A DNA stretch of 64,000 bases from Achromobacter xylosoxidans A8 (lineage in GTDB: Bacteria > Pseudomonadota > Gammaproteobacteria > Burkholderiales > Burkholderiaceae_B). The DNA lies in contig NC_014640.1 of assembly GCF_000165835.1 (NCBI RefSeq), positions 1,612,001-1,676,000 on the forward strand, written 5' to 3'. Positions 18,327 to 27,543 of this stretch are shown here, in pieces. The translations under genes and the position numbers were made by a program. The notes under the pieces were generated by a model. It ran no database searches and was not told the origin of the DNA. It saw only the letters and a program-made list of their open reading frames with translations. The first letter of the stretch is position 1. Each line of letters starts with the position of its first letter.

Positions 18327-18833
18327 GAGAGGGGTTCTCCGTTGTCATGACGCGCCGATATCGGCGCGTGACCTCGGGTCACTCGGGCTGCGGCTGAAGC
18401 GGGCAAGAAATGCGGACCGTACCTGGGCGGCGCCCAGGCGTATCCGCCGCGGGTCAGGCGGGCACGTCGAGCCGTGGGGCTCGGGGTTCTGTCAGCAGGA
18501 GGGTCAGCTTCACTGAATGTGGTTTGACGGAAAAGTGCTGTGAACGGCAGTTGCGGTCGGATTGGTTGCCCACGCGCAGCTGGTGCTTTAAATATGCGAC
18601 GATTCTTGCGGTGCTTCAGAGCCGCTTGCGGCATGCAACGGACCTGCTGGGACAGCGGGCAAAATGAATGCCACACCACTATCCGGCAGGGCGCGGTTGC
18701 GCCGGCGACCAAATGACCCCAGGGGTTGAATGAGCAGGCAGTACAATGGCGGCCCGCGCGCTCGACGGAGTTGCGTAACGTTGCATCTCTACGTCAGGCG
18801 GCTAGTTCAGCCCCTTTAGGCTGTCCCGATTAT
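18327..18833. promoter_or_regulatory. rne-rluC divergent region with hairpin-rich rne leader
   Basis: 507 bp without a gene. In the rne leader, counted away from its start, there are three stems: a perfect palindrome ACGCGCCGATATCGGCGCGT at 18350-18369, CCTGGGC-GGC-GCCCAGG at 18422-18438, and GAGCC-GTGG-GGCTC at 18469-18482. A weak ribosome site GGAGAA lies between the first hairpin and the ATG. Towards rluC, a -10-like TACAAT is at 18742-18747 and a CAGCC/GGCTG hairpin lies about 10 bp before its start. Long structured rne leaders are the site of RNase E autoregulation in enterobacteria; a similar role here is inferred. Confidence 0.55.
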
Positions 18834-19811
18834 ATGTCGCTTTCCGCAATGCGCAAAGAAACTTCCTCCTCGAAAACCCTCTCTAAAGCTCCCCCCGCCG
18901 TCCGCATGGTGGAGGTCGACGCCGAGCAGGCCGGCCAGCGCCTGGACAACTTTCTGGCCAGACTGTGCAAGGGCGTCCCCAAAACCCACATATACAAGGC
19001 CATCCGCGGCGGCGAGGTGCGGATAAATAAGGGACGTACTTCGGCCGACTACAGGGTCGCCGAAGGCGATGTGGTGCGTATTCCGCCCTTGCGCTTGCCC
19101 GATCCCGGCAAGCCCCGTCCGGTGCCCGGCGCAGAGTTCCCGGTGGTGTTCGAGGACGAGGCCCTGCTGGTGGTGGACAAGCCCGCTGGCGTGGCGGTCC
19201 ATGGCGGCAGCGGCGTGTCCTTTGGCGTGATCGAGCAATTGCGGGCAGCCCGGCCCGGCGCAAAATTCCTGGAGCTGGTCCACCGCCTGGACCGGGAAAC
19301 CTCTGGCCTTTTGATGGTGGCCAAGAAGCGCAGCGCCTTGCTGGCGCTGCACGCCATGCTGCGCGAAGGAAAAGGGGATAAGCACTACCTGGCCCTGGTC
19401 GAGGGCGATTGGGTCAATGACCGCCAGCACATCAAGCTGGGCCTGTCCAAGTGGACCACCCAGTCCGGCGAACGCCGGGTAAAGGTCGATCCAGACGGCC
19501 AGTCGGCGCACACCATCGTCACACTCAAGCAGCGGCTGGGTGGCTATAGTCTGGTCGACGCTGAATTGCGCACCGGCCGTACCCACCAGATCCGGGTGCA
19601 TCTGGCCGCCAGCGGCTTTCCCATCGTCGGTGATGATAAATACGGTCGCGATGAGGTGCGGGCGGAGTTCGCTCGCATGGGCTTTGGCAGGATGTTCCTG
19701 CATGCCCATCAATTGACCTTGGCCCACCCGGTGACGGGCGAGCCCCTCACGCTTACCGCCGAGCTGCCCCCCGCCTGCCGGCAAATACTGAAACAACTGG
19801 AGTCGGTCTGA
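18834..19811 (+). CDS. rluC: 23S rRNA pseudouridine(955/2504/2580) synthase RluC
   Basis: 325 aa. An S4 RNA-binding domain (about 25-85, AGQRLDNFLARL) precedes the RluA-family catalytic domain. The catalytic Asp is in LVHRLDRETSGLLMVAKKR, and RTHQIRVHLA is the second family motif. It isomerises uridines of 23S rRNA. ATG 18834 was chosen over upstream in-frame starts because the extra residues lack family character; ATG 18849 is also possible. The HAD phosphatase gene starts 2 bp after the stop. Confidence 0.93.
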   Translation: MSLSAMRKETSSSKTLSKAPPAVRMVEVDAEQAGQRLDNFLARLCKGVPKTHIYKAIRGGEVRINKGRTSADYRVAEGDVVRIPPLRLPDPGKPRPVPGAEFPVVFEDEALLVVDKPAGVAVHGGSGVSFGVIEQLRAARPGAKFLELVHRLDRETSGLLMVAKKRSALLALHAMLREGKGDKHYLALVEGDWVNDRQHIKLGLSKWTTQSGERRVKVDPDGQSAHTIVTLKQRLGGYSLVDAELRTGRTHQIRVHLAASGFPIVGDDKYGRDEVRAEFARMGFGRMFLHAHQLTLAHPVTGEPLTLTAELPPACRQILKQLESV

Positions 19812-19813
19812 TT

Positions 19814-20464
19814 ATGTCGTATTCGCTGGTCGTTTTTGACTGGGATGGCACCCTGATGGATTCCACGCACAGCATCGTGGCAGCCATCCAGGGCGCCTGC
19901 CGCGACCTGGAACTGGCGGTGCCGTCGGCATCCGACGCCAGCTGGGTGATAGGCCTGTCCCTGGAAAGCGCCTTGCGCCGCGCGGTGCCGGACCTGACGC
20001 AGGCGATGCTGCCGCGCTTCCTGGAGCGCTACCGCACGCATTACCTGCTGCGCGACCCGGAGTTGCGCCTGTTCGAGGGTGTGCAGGAACTGCTGGCCGA
20101 ACTGGCGGGGCAGAACGTGCGCCTGGCGGTGGCGACCGGCAAGAGCCGCGTGGGCCTGACCCGCGCGCTGGCCGCAACTGGCCTGGGGCCGCTGTTCGAC
20201 GCCACCCGTACCGCTGACGAGACTTTCAGCAAGCCGCATCCCGCCATGCTGCATGAACTGATGCAGGAGTTGGACGTGGATCCGGATCGCGTGGTGATGG
20301 TGGGTGACACCTCGCACGATCTGCAGATGGCGATCAATGCCGGCGTGCACGGCCTGGGCGTGACCTATGGCGCGCATACCCTGAAGGAACTTGAGGGTTG
20401 CTCGCCCCAAGCTGTGCTCGACAGCGTGCCGAAGGTGCGCGAGTGGCTGTTGCCGCGGGTCTAG
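19814..20464 (+). CDS. HAD-superfamily phosphatase (Gph-like)
   Basis: 216 aa. All four HAD motifs are present: DWDGTLMD (nucleophile Asp9 and acid Asp11), VATGKS (motif II), the Lys in SKPHPAML (motif III), and VMVGDTSHDL (motif IV). The cap lies between motifs I and II, as in phosphoglycolate phosphatase and related small-molecule phosphatases. Directly follows rluC, a linkage common in betaproteobacteria, though it says little about function. Substrate unknown. Confidence 0.88.
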   Translation: MSYSLVVFDWDGTLMDSTHSIVAAIQGACRDLELAVPSASDASWVIGLSLESALRRAVPDLTQAMLPRFLERYRTHYLLRDPELRLFEGVQELLAELAGQNVRLAVATGKSRVGLTRALAATGLGPLFDATRTADETFSKPHPAMLHELMQELDVDPDRVVMVGDTSHDLQMAINAGVHGLGVTYGAHTLKELEGCSPQAVLDSVPKVREWLLPRV

Positions 20465-20475
20465 CCGCTGTCTGT

Positions 20476-20495
20476 CGCCCGGGTTTCCCCGGGCG
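20476..20495 (+). terminator. Hairpin after the HAD phosphatase gene
   Basis: CGCCCGGG-TTTC-CCCGGGCG, a perfect 8-bp stem 12 bp past the stop codon. No U-tract follows, so it may be a processing or Rho-assisted end. Confidence 0.4.
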
Positions 20496-20631
20496 CGGAA
20501 CGCCTGCCGCCGGCTCGGGTCTATAGGAAATACCCGCAAGCGCCGCCTGCCGCGGAATATCATGGGGCGGCGCGGCGTCCATGGCTTGCGCAGGGCGCGC
20601 CCATGATCCTGCGGGCGCTACACCGGAGACC

Positions 20632-21597
20632 ATGATGCTGATACGCAAGCCCGACGATTTTCTTCCGTCCGAGATCACCTCCGAGGCCGTCTGGCGTTCG
20701 CGCCGCGAACTGATGTTGCGCGCCGGGGTGGTTGCCGCCGCCGCGGGCCTGCCAGGCTGGGCCACGCGCAGCGCGCATGCCCAGGAGGCCGGCGCGCTGC
20801 CGGGCAAGGCCAACGCCGCCCTGAGCGTCATGGACAAGCAGACCTCGCTGGCCGACATCACCTCGTACAACAACTATTACGAGTTCGGCATGGATAAGGA
20901 TGATCCAGCCGCCAACGCCGGCAAATTGCAGACCCGTCCCTGGAGCGTGAGTGTCGAGGGCGAAGTCGGCAAGCCGCGCACGTTTTCCATAGAGGAACTG
21001 CTGAAGCTGGCGCCGATGGAAGATCGCGTCTATCGGCTGCGCTGCGTCGAGGGCTGGTCCATGGTGATCCCCTGGGTGGGGTATTCGCTGTCGGCGCTGC
21101 TCAAGCAGACGGAACCCACGGGCAACGCCAAGTACGTGGAATTCGTGACCGCCGTGCAGCGCGAGAACATGCCCGGCGTGCGCTCCGGCGTCCTGGATTG
21201 GCCCTACGTGGAGGGCCTGCGTATCGATGAGGCCATGAATCCCCTGGCCATGCTGGTGTTCGGCGTCTACGGCCGCGTGCTGCCGAACCAGAACGGTGCG
21301 CCGCTCCGTTTGGCCGTGCCCTGGAAGTACGGTTTCAAGTCGGCCAAGTCCCTGGTGAAGATCCGTCTGGTGGAAAAGCTGCCCGTGTCGTCCTGGATCA
21401 AGGCGGCGCCGCAGGAGTATGGCTTCTACGCCAATGTGAACCCGGACGTGCCCCATCCACGCTGGAGCCAGGCCACCGAGCGCCGTATCGGCGAGGACGG
21501 CCTGTTCTCGCCCAAGCGCAAGACCTTGATGTTCAACGGTTATGGCGAGCAGGTGGCGGCGCTCTACCAGGGCATGGATCTAAAGGCGAACTATTGA
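20632..21597 (+). CDS. msrP: Periplasmic methionine sulfoxide reductase, catalytic subunit
   Basis: 321 aa molybdopterin enzyme (formerly YedY) that repairs oxidised methionines in periplasmic proteins. A twin-arginine signal, [20 protein letters not shown], spans about residues 23-42, so it is exported folded with its cofactor. The sulfite-oxidase-like fold has the Mo-binding Cys in [15 protein letters not shown]. Two adjacent ATGs (20632 and 20635) follow a CCGGAGA ribosome site; the first is used here. The membrane partner MsrQ begins 9 bp downstream. Confidence 0.95.
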   Translation: MMLIRKPDDFLPSEITSEAVWRSRRELMLRAGVVAAAAGLPGWATRSAHAQEAGALPGKANAALSVMDKQTSLADITSYNNYYEFGMDKDDPAANAGKLQTRPWSVSVEGEVGKPRTFSIEELLKLAPMEDRVYRLRCVEGWSMVIPWVGYSLSALLKQTEPTGNAKYVEFVTAVQRENMPGVRSGVLDWPYVEGLRIDEAMNPLAMLVFGVYGRVLPNQNGAPLRLAVPWKYGFKSAKSLVKIRLVEKLPVSSWIKAAPQEYGFYANVNPDVPHPRWSQATERRIGEDGLFSPKRKTLMFNGYGEQVAALYQGMDLKANY

Positions 21598-21606
21598 GGC
21601 GTTCGT

Positions 21607-22257
21607 ATGCCTGATGGCACTCCGCAGGCGGTTCCCGCTGCGCCGCCACGCAAGACACAGCTTTCTGCCAAGGCGGTAGGGCGTTTCAAGCCGTTCCTGT
21701 TCCTGCTTGGGCTGACGCCTTTCGCGCGCTGGATCTGGCTGGGCGTGAACAACGGGCTGACGGCGAATCCCGTCGAGTTCCTGACCCGTTCCTCGGGCAC
21801 CTGGACCTTGGTCTGCCTGCTCGTGACGCTGGCCATCACGCCGCTGCGCCGGCTGACCGGCCAGCCCGCCCTGGTGCGCTTGCGCCGCATGTGCGGCCTG
21901 TTCGCGTTCTTCTATGGGTCCATGCATTTCATGGCCTGGGTCTGGTGGGACCGCGGTTTCGATCCGGCGGGCATGCTGCGGGATATCGGCGAACGTCCCT
22001 TCATCATGGTGGGATTCGCGGCGTTCGTGCTGATGGCCGCGCTGGCGGCCACCTCGACGCAATGGGCCATGCGCAAGCTGGGCAAGCGCTGGCAGAGCCT
22101 GCATCGCGCCATCTATGCCATCGGGCTGCTGGCGGTGCTGCATTACTGGTGGCACAAGGCAGGCAAGAACGACCTGACTCAACCCGCGCTCTACGCCGCC
22201 GTGCTGGCCCTGCTGCTGGGCTGGCGGCTGTTCGCGTGGCTACGCGCGCGGCGCTGA
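21607..22257 (+). CDS. msrQ: MsrQ haem-binding membrane subunit
   Basis: 216 aa, about six transmembrane helices, ferric reductase-like b-type cytochrome family (formerly YedZ). Carries electrons from the quinone pool to MsrP. Conserved haem-ligand histidines appear in FYGSMHFMAWVWWD and in the C-terminal half in WQSLHRAIYAIGLLAVLHYWW. The N-terminal ~25 residues are basic and cytoplasmic. Operon partner of msrP; convergent with the amidase gene, 12 bp away. Confidence 0.95.
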   Translation: MPDGTPQAVPAAPPRKTQLSAKAVGRFKPFLFLLGLTPFARWIWLGVNNGLTANPVEFLTRSSGTWTLVCLLVTLAITPLRRLTGQPALVRLRRMCGLFAFFYGSMHFMAWVWWDRGFDPAGMLRDIGERPFIMVGFAAFVLMAALAATSTQWAMRKLGKRWQSLHRAIYAIGLLAVLHYWWHKAGKNDLTQPALYAAVLALLLGWRLFAWLRARR

Positions 22258-22269
22258 GGCTGGCCGGTT

Positions 22270-23055
22270 CTACAACATCGCCAGCATGATGGCGGCGGTT
22301 TCGGCGTCGGGCTGGCCGTCGTACAGCGCCGGCCGGTAGTGCATCTGGAAGGCGGCCAGTGCGCCGATCGTGGCTGGATCCAGCGCGCCGTCCTGCGGGC
22401 AGGCGTAGCCCAACCGCGTCAACTGCTTCTGGAACCACGCCACGTCGGGGGCGCCCTGGATCTGCAGGCGCGCAAGGTGCTCGGCGGCGCCGGTTTCGTC
22501 ATACCAGCGCCCGATTCCCGACGCGGCCAGGGCTTTCCAGGGGAAAAGGGGGCCAGGGTCGACCTTGCGCTGCGGGGCGATGTCGCTGTGGCCCACGATG
22601 TTTTCGGGCGCGATGCCGTGGCGCTGCGCAATATCGCGTACGAGTATGGTCAGCGCGCGCAATTGCCGGTCGTTATAGGGGTGCCAGACGGGCTTGCCGT
22701 CCGTGCCCTCCGTCCAGCCTGGATTGACGATTTCTATGCCGATGGACGTGCTGTTCATGGCGATGTTGCCGTACCAGGAGCTGGCGCCGGCGTGCCAGGC
22801 GGCGCGGCTCTCGTCCACCAGCCGGTAGACGTGTCCAGCGTCGTTGACCAGATAATGGGAGCTGACCTTGCCCTTGGAGAGCAATTCCATCGAACGGGCG
22901 TCGTCGACGCTGGTGTAGTGCAGCACGATGCTGCGTACCCGGCTGGCCTGGCTGACCGCGGTGATCGAAGTGTCCAGGTCCAGGCCGGCGGGGCCGCGCG
23001 CGGCGCACCCTGCCAGGATGGCCGCGGCAAGCGGCGCAAGAATCAGGCGGCGCAT
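22270..23055 (-). CDS. AmiD-like N-acetylmuramoyl-L-alanine amidase (lipoprotein)
   Basis: 261 aa. A lipoprotein signal ends in LAGC (Cys16). The Amidase_2 domain (about 35-190) cleaves the bond between N-acetylmuramic acid and L-Ala of peptidoglycan or its fragments. Zinc ligands are visible in IVLHYTS and GHSDIAPQRKVDPG, with the helper residues of IGIEIVNPG. A C-terminal peptidoglycan-binding-like helical part (about 205-261) resembles that of AmiD. It lies 3 bp after the methyltransferase gene and probably ends the maf operon. Confidence 0.9.
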   Translation of the reverse strand: MRRLILAPLAAAILAGCAARGPAGLDLDTSITAVSQASRVRSIVLHYTSVDDARSMELLSKGKVSSHYLVNDAGHVYRLVDESRAAWHAGASSWYGNIAMNSTSIGIEIVNPGWTEGTDGKPVWHPYNDRQLRALTILVRDIAQRHGIAPENIVGHSDIAPQRKVDPGPLFPWKALAASGIGRWYDETGAAEHLARLQIQGAPDVAWFQKQLTRLGYACPQDGALDPATIGALAAFQMHYRPALYDGQPDAETAAIMLAML

Positions 23056-23058
23056 GGG

Positions 23059-23769
23059 TCAGCGCGCCAGGAAGAGGAACAGCGTGGGCAGCTTGTCGAG
23101 CTGGGGCGCTGGCTGCTTTTTCCAGTCGGCCACGCTGCGGGTGACGATCCATTCGTCGACGGTCGTGACCGAGCGCGCCACGCACAGCTTGGTGTCGCCT
23201 TTCAGGCTGGCCAGCAGCGTGGCGAACATGGCGGCGTTGCGATAGGGGGTTTCGATCAGCAGTTGGGTCTGGTTGTGCTTGGCCGAGTGCTGTTCCCAGG
23301 CGCGCAGCTGCTTGGCGCGTTCCGCCGGATCCACAGGCGCGTAGCCATGGAAGGCGAAGCGCTGGCCGTCCAGTCCGCTGGCCATCAGGCCCAGCAGGAT
23401 GGAGGATGGGCCGACCCAGGGCTTGACGGCGATGCCCAGGCGGTGAGCGGCGTCCGCGACCTTGGCCCCCGGATCCGCGACGGCGGGGCAGCCGGCCTCG
23501 GAAACCAGGCCGATTTCCGCGCCCTTGAGCGCAGGCTCCAGCCAGGCCTTGATCTGGGCGGCGTCGACCTTGTCGTTCAGGGTGTGGATGGTGATTTCCT
23601 GCAGCGGCCGGACGGTGCCGATCAGCTTGAGGAAGGCGCGGGCGGTCTTGGCGTTTTCGGCGATATAGGTGTCCAGCCGGCCCGCCAGGGTGCGGACCTC
23701 GGCGGGTAGCCAGCGCTCGGGCGGGGCTTCGCCCAGGCCGACCGGGATCAGGTGCAGCGCGCCGCTCAT
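23059..23769 (-). CDS. RsmI-like SAM-dependent methyltransferase (tetrapyrrole methylase fold)
   Basis: 236 aa. The tetrapyrrole methylase fold is shown by VSEAGCPAVADPGAKVADAAHRLGI and VKPWVGPSSILLGLMASGL, both typical of RsmI (16S rRNA 2'-O-methyltransferase) and its paralogues. It lacks the long N-terminal LYIVATPIGNLxD start and C-terminal extension of true RsmI, so it is a paralogue of unknown target. Its ATG overlaps the maf stop (ATGA). Confidence 0.8.
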   Translation of the reverse strand: MSGALHLIPVGLGEAPPERWLPAEVRTLAGRLDTYIAENAKTARAFLKLIGTVRPLQEITIHTLNDKVDAAQIKAWLEPALKGAEIGLVSEAGCPAVADPGAKVADAAHRLGIAVKPWVGPSSILLGLMASGLDGQRFAFHGYAPVDPAERAKQLRAWEQHSAKHNQTQLLIETPYRNAAMFATLLASLKGDTKLCVARSVTTVDEWIVTRSVADWKKQPAPQLDKLPTLFLFLAR

Positions 23770-24368
23770 GCGGCGGCTCCAGGGGCGTCCAGCGGATCCA
23801 GGCCGAACTGCGTCAGCATGCGAGTTAGTGCGATCAGCGGCAGGCCGATGATGGCGGTGGGGTCGTCGCTCTGGATGCTCTCCATAAGCGCGATGCCCAG
23901 GCTTTCCGCCTTGGCGCTGCCTGCGGTATCGTAGGGTTCCTCGGCGCGCAGATAGGCCTCGATGGCGCCGTCCGTCAAATGGCGGAAACGGCAGCGCGTG
24001 ACAATGTCGGCTTTTTCCACCCGTTGGCCGTCGGTGACGGCCAGGGCGCTGTGGAATTCCACGATTTGACCCGACAAGGCCCGCAATTGCGCCAGGGCGC
24101 GCGGGAAATCCCCCGGCTTGCCTATGGGCTGTCCGTCCACGGTGGCCACCTGGTCCGAGCCGATCACGATGCTGCCGGGATGCTTGGCTGCGACCGCCAT
24201 GGCCTTGGCCACGGACAGGCGCAGCGCCAGGGCTTCCGGCGTTTCGCCGGACTGTGGCGTTTCGTCTACATCGGGGGAAATCGCCGTGAAGGGCAGGCGC
24301 AGGCGGGACAGCAGTTCTTTGCGGTAACGCGAGCTGGACGCGAGGATCAGGCTAGGCTTTGAAGGCAT
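23766..24368 (-). CDS. Maf-family nucleoside triphosphate pyrophosphatase (YceF type)
   Basis: 200 aa. Family motifs are complete: LASSSRYRKELL at the start, SPDVDETP, and the catalytic GSDQVATVDGQPIGKPG. The YceF subfamily hydrolyses 7-methyl-GTP and other modified nucleotides, keeping them out of RNA; assignment to YceF rather than YhdE is from the sequence feel of these motifs and the yceD-rpmF neighbourhood. Divergent from yceD. Confidence 0.9.
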   Translation of the reverse strand: MPSKPSLILASSSRYRKELLSRLRLPFTAISPDVDETPQSGETPEALALRLSVAKAMAVAAKHPGSIVIGSDQVATVDGQPIGKPGDFPRALAQLRALSGQIVEFHSALAVTDGQRVEKADIVTRCRFRHLTDGAIEAYLRAEEPYDTAGSAKAESLGIALMESIQSDDPTAIIGLPLIALTRMLTQFGLDPLDAPGAAA

Positions 24369-24549
24369 GCGATATTTGACGTTAATGCGTAAGTCACAGT
24401 ATTATCTAACGTTTTGCGGGATTTTTGCATGGCTGGGCGTTAAGCCCGCTGCGGCGGGTGGTTAAACCCACTGCATACAGGCGCATGCACAACCCCGCGA
24501 ATGCAAAGGACTGAACATCAAGCGCATCGATGCATACGCATTTGCCCAC

Positions 24550-25098
24550 ATGGGCAAGGAAGCGCAAGGAACCATACCTCTTGTGCGGTTTACGCGCGCG
24601 GTTGACGGGCTACCCGAACAACCGCTGGGCGAGGCCGGGCTGGTGACGTGGTCCGTGCGCGGCGAAATGGGTAAATCCGGCCTCTTGCTGGGCCGGCCGC
24701 TGCTGCATGTCCATGTTCAGGCGAATCCGGTTCTGGTGTGCCAGCGGTGCAATGAACCGTTTGTGTATCCGATCGACAGCGAAGTCCTCTTGCAGCTGGT
24801 CAAGTCCGAAGCCGATCTCGACGACGATGCTTCCTATGGGGAGTCATCCGGCGAGGACGACGAGGACGAAGAAGGAAATGGTTTTGTGTCCAACCTGCCT
24901 GAAAAGGTGGTGGGTTCGCATCATTTTGATCTGCTGGCCCAGATCGAAGATGAGCTCATTCTGAGCGTTCCGTATGTGCCCAAGCATGATGTATGCCCGG
25001 GCGCGCTGGCCAAGGTCAGCGAAGCTTCTCCCGAGGAGCCCGCTGTCAAGCGTCCGTCGCCGTTTGCGGTGCTGGAACAACTGAAGCACAAAGATTGA
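24550..25098 (+). CDS. yceD: YceD-family protein (DUF177, 23S rRNA accumulation protein)
   Basis: 182 aa from the first canonical start. The DUF177 core has the Cys pair of [14 protein letters not shown], a long acidic linker (about 85-105) and the end [17 protein letters not shown]. YceD is needed for normal 23S rRNA levels and is almost always upstream of rpmF, as here. The frame continues upstream of the ATG with family-like IKRIDAYAFAH to an ATC at 24517 that is preceded by AAAGGA at the right distance, while ATG 24550 has no ribosome site; the true start may be the ATC (193 aa). Confidence 0.88.
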   Translation: MGKEAQGTIPLVRFTRAVDGLPEQPLGEAGLVTWSVRGEMGKSGLLLGRPLLHVHVQANPVLVCQRCNEPFVYPIDSEVLLQLVKSEADLDDDASYGESSGEDDEDEEGNGFVSNLPEKVVGSHHFDLLAQIEDELILSVPYVPKHDVCPGALAKVSEASPEEPAVKRPSPFAVLEQLKHKD

Positions 25099-25150
25099 GA
25101 TCAACATCGGGCCGCATCGCGTACAATGCGCCCCGTTTCTAGGAGTCATC

Positions 25151-25333
25151 ATGGCCGTTCAACAAAACAAGAAGTCCCCGTCCAAGCGCGGTATGCACCG
25201 CTCGCACGATTTTCTGGTGAACCCGCCGACGGCGATCGAACCCAACACGGGCGAAGCGCATCTGCGTCACCACATCAGCCCCAACGGCTTCTACCGCGGC
25301 CGCAAGGTCCTGAAGACCAAGGCCGACGAATAA
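25151..25333 (+). CDS. rpmF: 50S ribosomal protein L32
   Basis: 60 aa, normal length. [20 protein letters not shown] is the standard start and [17 protein letters not shown] the standard end. The Cys residues of zinc-binding L32 forms are absent, as usual in proteobacteria. A -10-like TACAAT at 25122-25127 may give it an extra promoter. Ribosome site TAGGAG at 25140-25145. First gene of the classic rpmF-plsX-fab string. Confidence 0.97.
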   Translation: MAVQQNKKSPSKRGMHRSHDFLVNPPTAIEPNTGEAHLRHHISPNGFYRGRKVLKTKADE

Positions 25334-25392
25334 GGCCCCCGGGCCGAACTCGTACTCGGACCATTTCGGCTGAGCGCTGATACCTGGCACCC

Positions 25393-26460
25393 GTGATACG
25401 CATCGCCATAGACTGTATGGGCGGAGACTTCGGTCTGCCCGTCACGATTCCGGCTGCGATCGAGTTCGCCCGGCAATTTCCGGATACCCGGCTATTGCTG
25501 GTCGGGCTTCCCGACGCTATTGAAGCGGCGCTCTCCGAGCACCGTGGGGTAGCGCGCGATCGCATTGAAATCGTGGCGGCTTCCGAAGTCGTCACCATGG
25601 ACGACCCGGTTGAGGTCGCCCTGCGCCGCAAAAAAGACTCCTCCATGCGCCTGGCCGCCCAGTCCGTCAAGGACGGGCGCGCCGACGCCTGCGTTTCCGC
25701 GGGCAATACCGGCGCGTGGATGGCCATTTCACGCTATGTGCTCAAGACGCTGGACGGCATAGACCGCCCCGCGATCGCCACGTCCATTCCGAACCAGACG
25801 GGCCGCGCCACCACGGTGCTGGACCTGGGTGCGAATGTGGACTGCACGGCCGAGCACCTGCTCCAATTCGCCATCATGGGCGCCGCGCTGTCGCAGGCGG
25901 TGGACCATCGCGAGCGTCCCTCCGTGGGCTTGCTCAATATCGGCGAAGAGGTCATCAAGGGCAACGAAGTCGTCAAGGAAGCCGCTGAGCTTCTTCGAAG
26001 CAGCCCGCTCAACTTCTACGGCAACGTGGAAGGCAATGACATATTCAAGGGCACGGTCGACGTCGTCGTCTGCGACGGTTTCGTCGGCAACGTCGTGCTC
26101 AAGTCCGTCGAAGGGCTGGCGAAGATGTTGTCCAGCGTCATTCGCGAAGAGTTCAAACGCAATCTGATCACGCTGCTGGCCGGCGCGGTGGCCAAGCCGG
26201 TGCTCAACCGCCTGCGCACCCGCGTCGACAACCGCCGCTATAACGGCGCCGCCTTGTTGGGCCTGCGCGGCGTGGTCATCAAGAGCCATGGTTCCGCGGA
26301 CGTCTACGCCTATGGATTTGCGTTGCAGCGCGCCCGCGAAGCCGTAGTGAGTAAACTGCTGGAGCGCACCGCCGAGACGGTCGCTCAGATTACCAAGCGC
26401 GTTCAGTCTGGCGAGGGCCCAACGGCATCGCCGCCGAACGTGGCTGGGGACACCGCTTGA
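25393..26460 (+). CDS. plsX: Phosphate acyltransferase PlsX
   Basis: 355 aa. Converts acyl-ACP and phosphate to acyl-phosphate for PlsY, the first step of phospholipid synthesis. [11 protein letters not shown] at the N-terminus, [11 protein letters not shown], the [13 protein letters not shown] stretch and the C-terminal [17 protein letters not shown] are family hallmarks. Starts with GTG 25393. Its TGA overlaps the fabH ATG by one base, so the two are coupled. Confidence 0.96.
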   Translation: MIRIAIDCMGGDFGLPVTIPAAIEFARQFPDTRLLLVGLPDAIEAALSEHRGVARDRIEIVAASEVVTMDDPVEVALRRKKDSSMRLAAQSVKDGRADACVSAGNTGAWMAISRYVLKTLDGIDRPAIATSIPNQTGRATTVLDLGANVDCTAEHLLQFAIMGAALSQAVDHRERPSVGLLNIGEEVIKGNEVVKEAAELLRSSPLNFYGNVEGNDIFKGTVDVVVCDGFVGNVVLKSVEGLAKMLSSVIREEFKRNLITLLAGAVAKPVLNRLRTRVDNRRYNGAALLGLRGVVIKSHGSADVYAYGFALQRAREAVVSKLLERTAETVAQITKRVQSGEGPTASPPNVAGDTA

Positions 26461-27446
26461 TGGATACCGCAATGAAATATTCCGTGATCGCGGGCACCGG
26501 CAGCTTCCTGCCGGAACGCGTGGTTTCGAATGACGAACTGGCGGCGGAACTGGCGACGCGCGACATCGCCACTTCCGACGAATGGATCGTCGAGCGCACC
26601 GGCATCCGCCAGCGCCACCTGGCCGAACGCGGCGTGACCACCAGCCAGCTTGCCACCGAGGCCTCGCGCCGCGCGCTGGCCGACGCGGGCGTGGACGCGT
26701 CCGAGGTCGACCTGATCGTGCTGGCCACGTCGACTCCTGATTTCGTGTTCCCGAGCACCGCCTGCATCGTGCAGGCCAATCTCGGCGCCAAGGGTTCGGC
26801 GGCATTTGACGTGCAGGCCGTGTGCAGCGGTTTCGTCTACGCCATGACCACCGCCGACAGCTTCATCCGCGCCGGCCGCGCGCGCTGCGCGCTGGTCATT
26901 GGCGCCGAAGTCTTCTCGCGCATCCTGGACTGGAACGACCGCGGCACCTGCGTGCTGTTCGGCGACGGCGCCGGCGCCGTGGTGCTCAAGGCGTCCGACA
27001 AGCCCGGCATCCTGGCCGCGCAATTGCACGCCGACGGCAGCCAGGCCAAGATCCTGAACGCCGCGGGCAACGTCGCCTATGGCGACGTGACCGGCGATCC
27101 GTTCCTGCGCATGGACGGACAGGCTGTGTTCAAGCAGGCCGTCACGGTGCTGGACCGTTCCGCGCGCGATACCTGCGCCGAAGCGGGCGTCGAGATCGCC
27201 GACGTCGATTGGCTGATCCCGCACCAGGCCAACGTGCGCATCCTGAATTTCCTGGCGCGCAAGCTTGCCGTGCCGGTCGAGAAGGTCGTCGTCACCGTCG
27301 ACAGCCACGCCAACACCTCGGCGGCCAGCGTGCCGCTGGCCCTGGATGCCGCGCGCCGCGACGGCCGCGTCAAGCCGGGCCAGTTGATCCTGATGCAAGG
27401 CGTGGGCGGCGGATTCACCTGGGGCTCGGTACTGGCCCGCATGTAA
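26460..27446 (+). CDS. fabH: Beta-ketoacyl-ACP synthase III
   Basis: 328 aa from ATG 26460 (ATG 26472, giving [10 protein letters not shown], is an alternative). Starts each fatty acid by condensing acetyl-CoA with malonyl-ACP. Catalytic triad: Cys122 (VQAVCSGF), His in IPHQANVRI, Asn in SHANTSAAS. Its substrates come from acs and accABCD. Second gene after plsX; fabD follows after 97 bp. Confidence 0.96.
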   Translation: MDTAMKYSVIAGTGSFLPERVVSNDELAAELATRDIATSDEWIVERTGIRQRHLAERGVTTSQLATEASRRALADAGVDASEVDLIVLATSTPDFVFPSTACIVQANLGAKGSAAFDVQAVCSGFVYAMTTADSFIRAGRARCALVIGAEVFSRILDWNDRGTCVLFGDGAGAVVLKASDKPGILAAQLHADGSQAKILNAAGNVAYGDVTGDPFLRMDGQAVFKQAVTVLDRSARDTCAEAGVEIADVDWLIPHQANVRILNFLARKLAVPVEKVVVTVDSHANTSAASVPLALDAARRDGRVKPGQLILMQGVGGGFTWGSVLARM

Positions 27447-27543
27447 GGGCGCGCTCCGGCGTGGCGTGGCGCATGCGCCGCGGCCGCCGGAACGATGTGC
27501 CTGGCATTCCACACAGACACTGAATCAATCCATACGGTCCATC

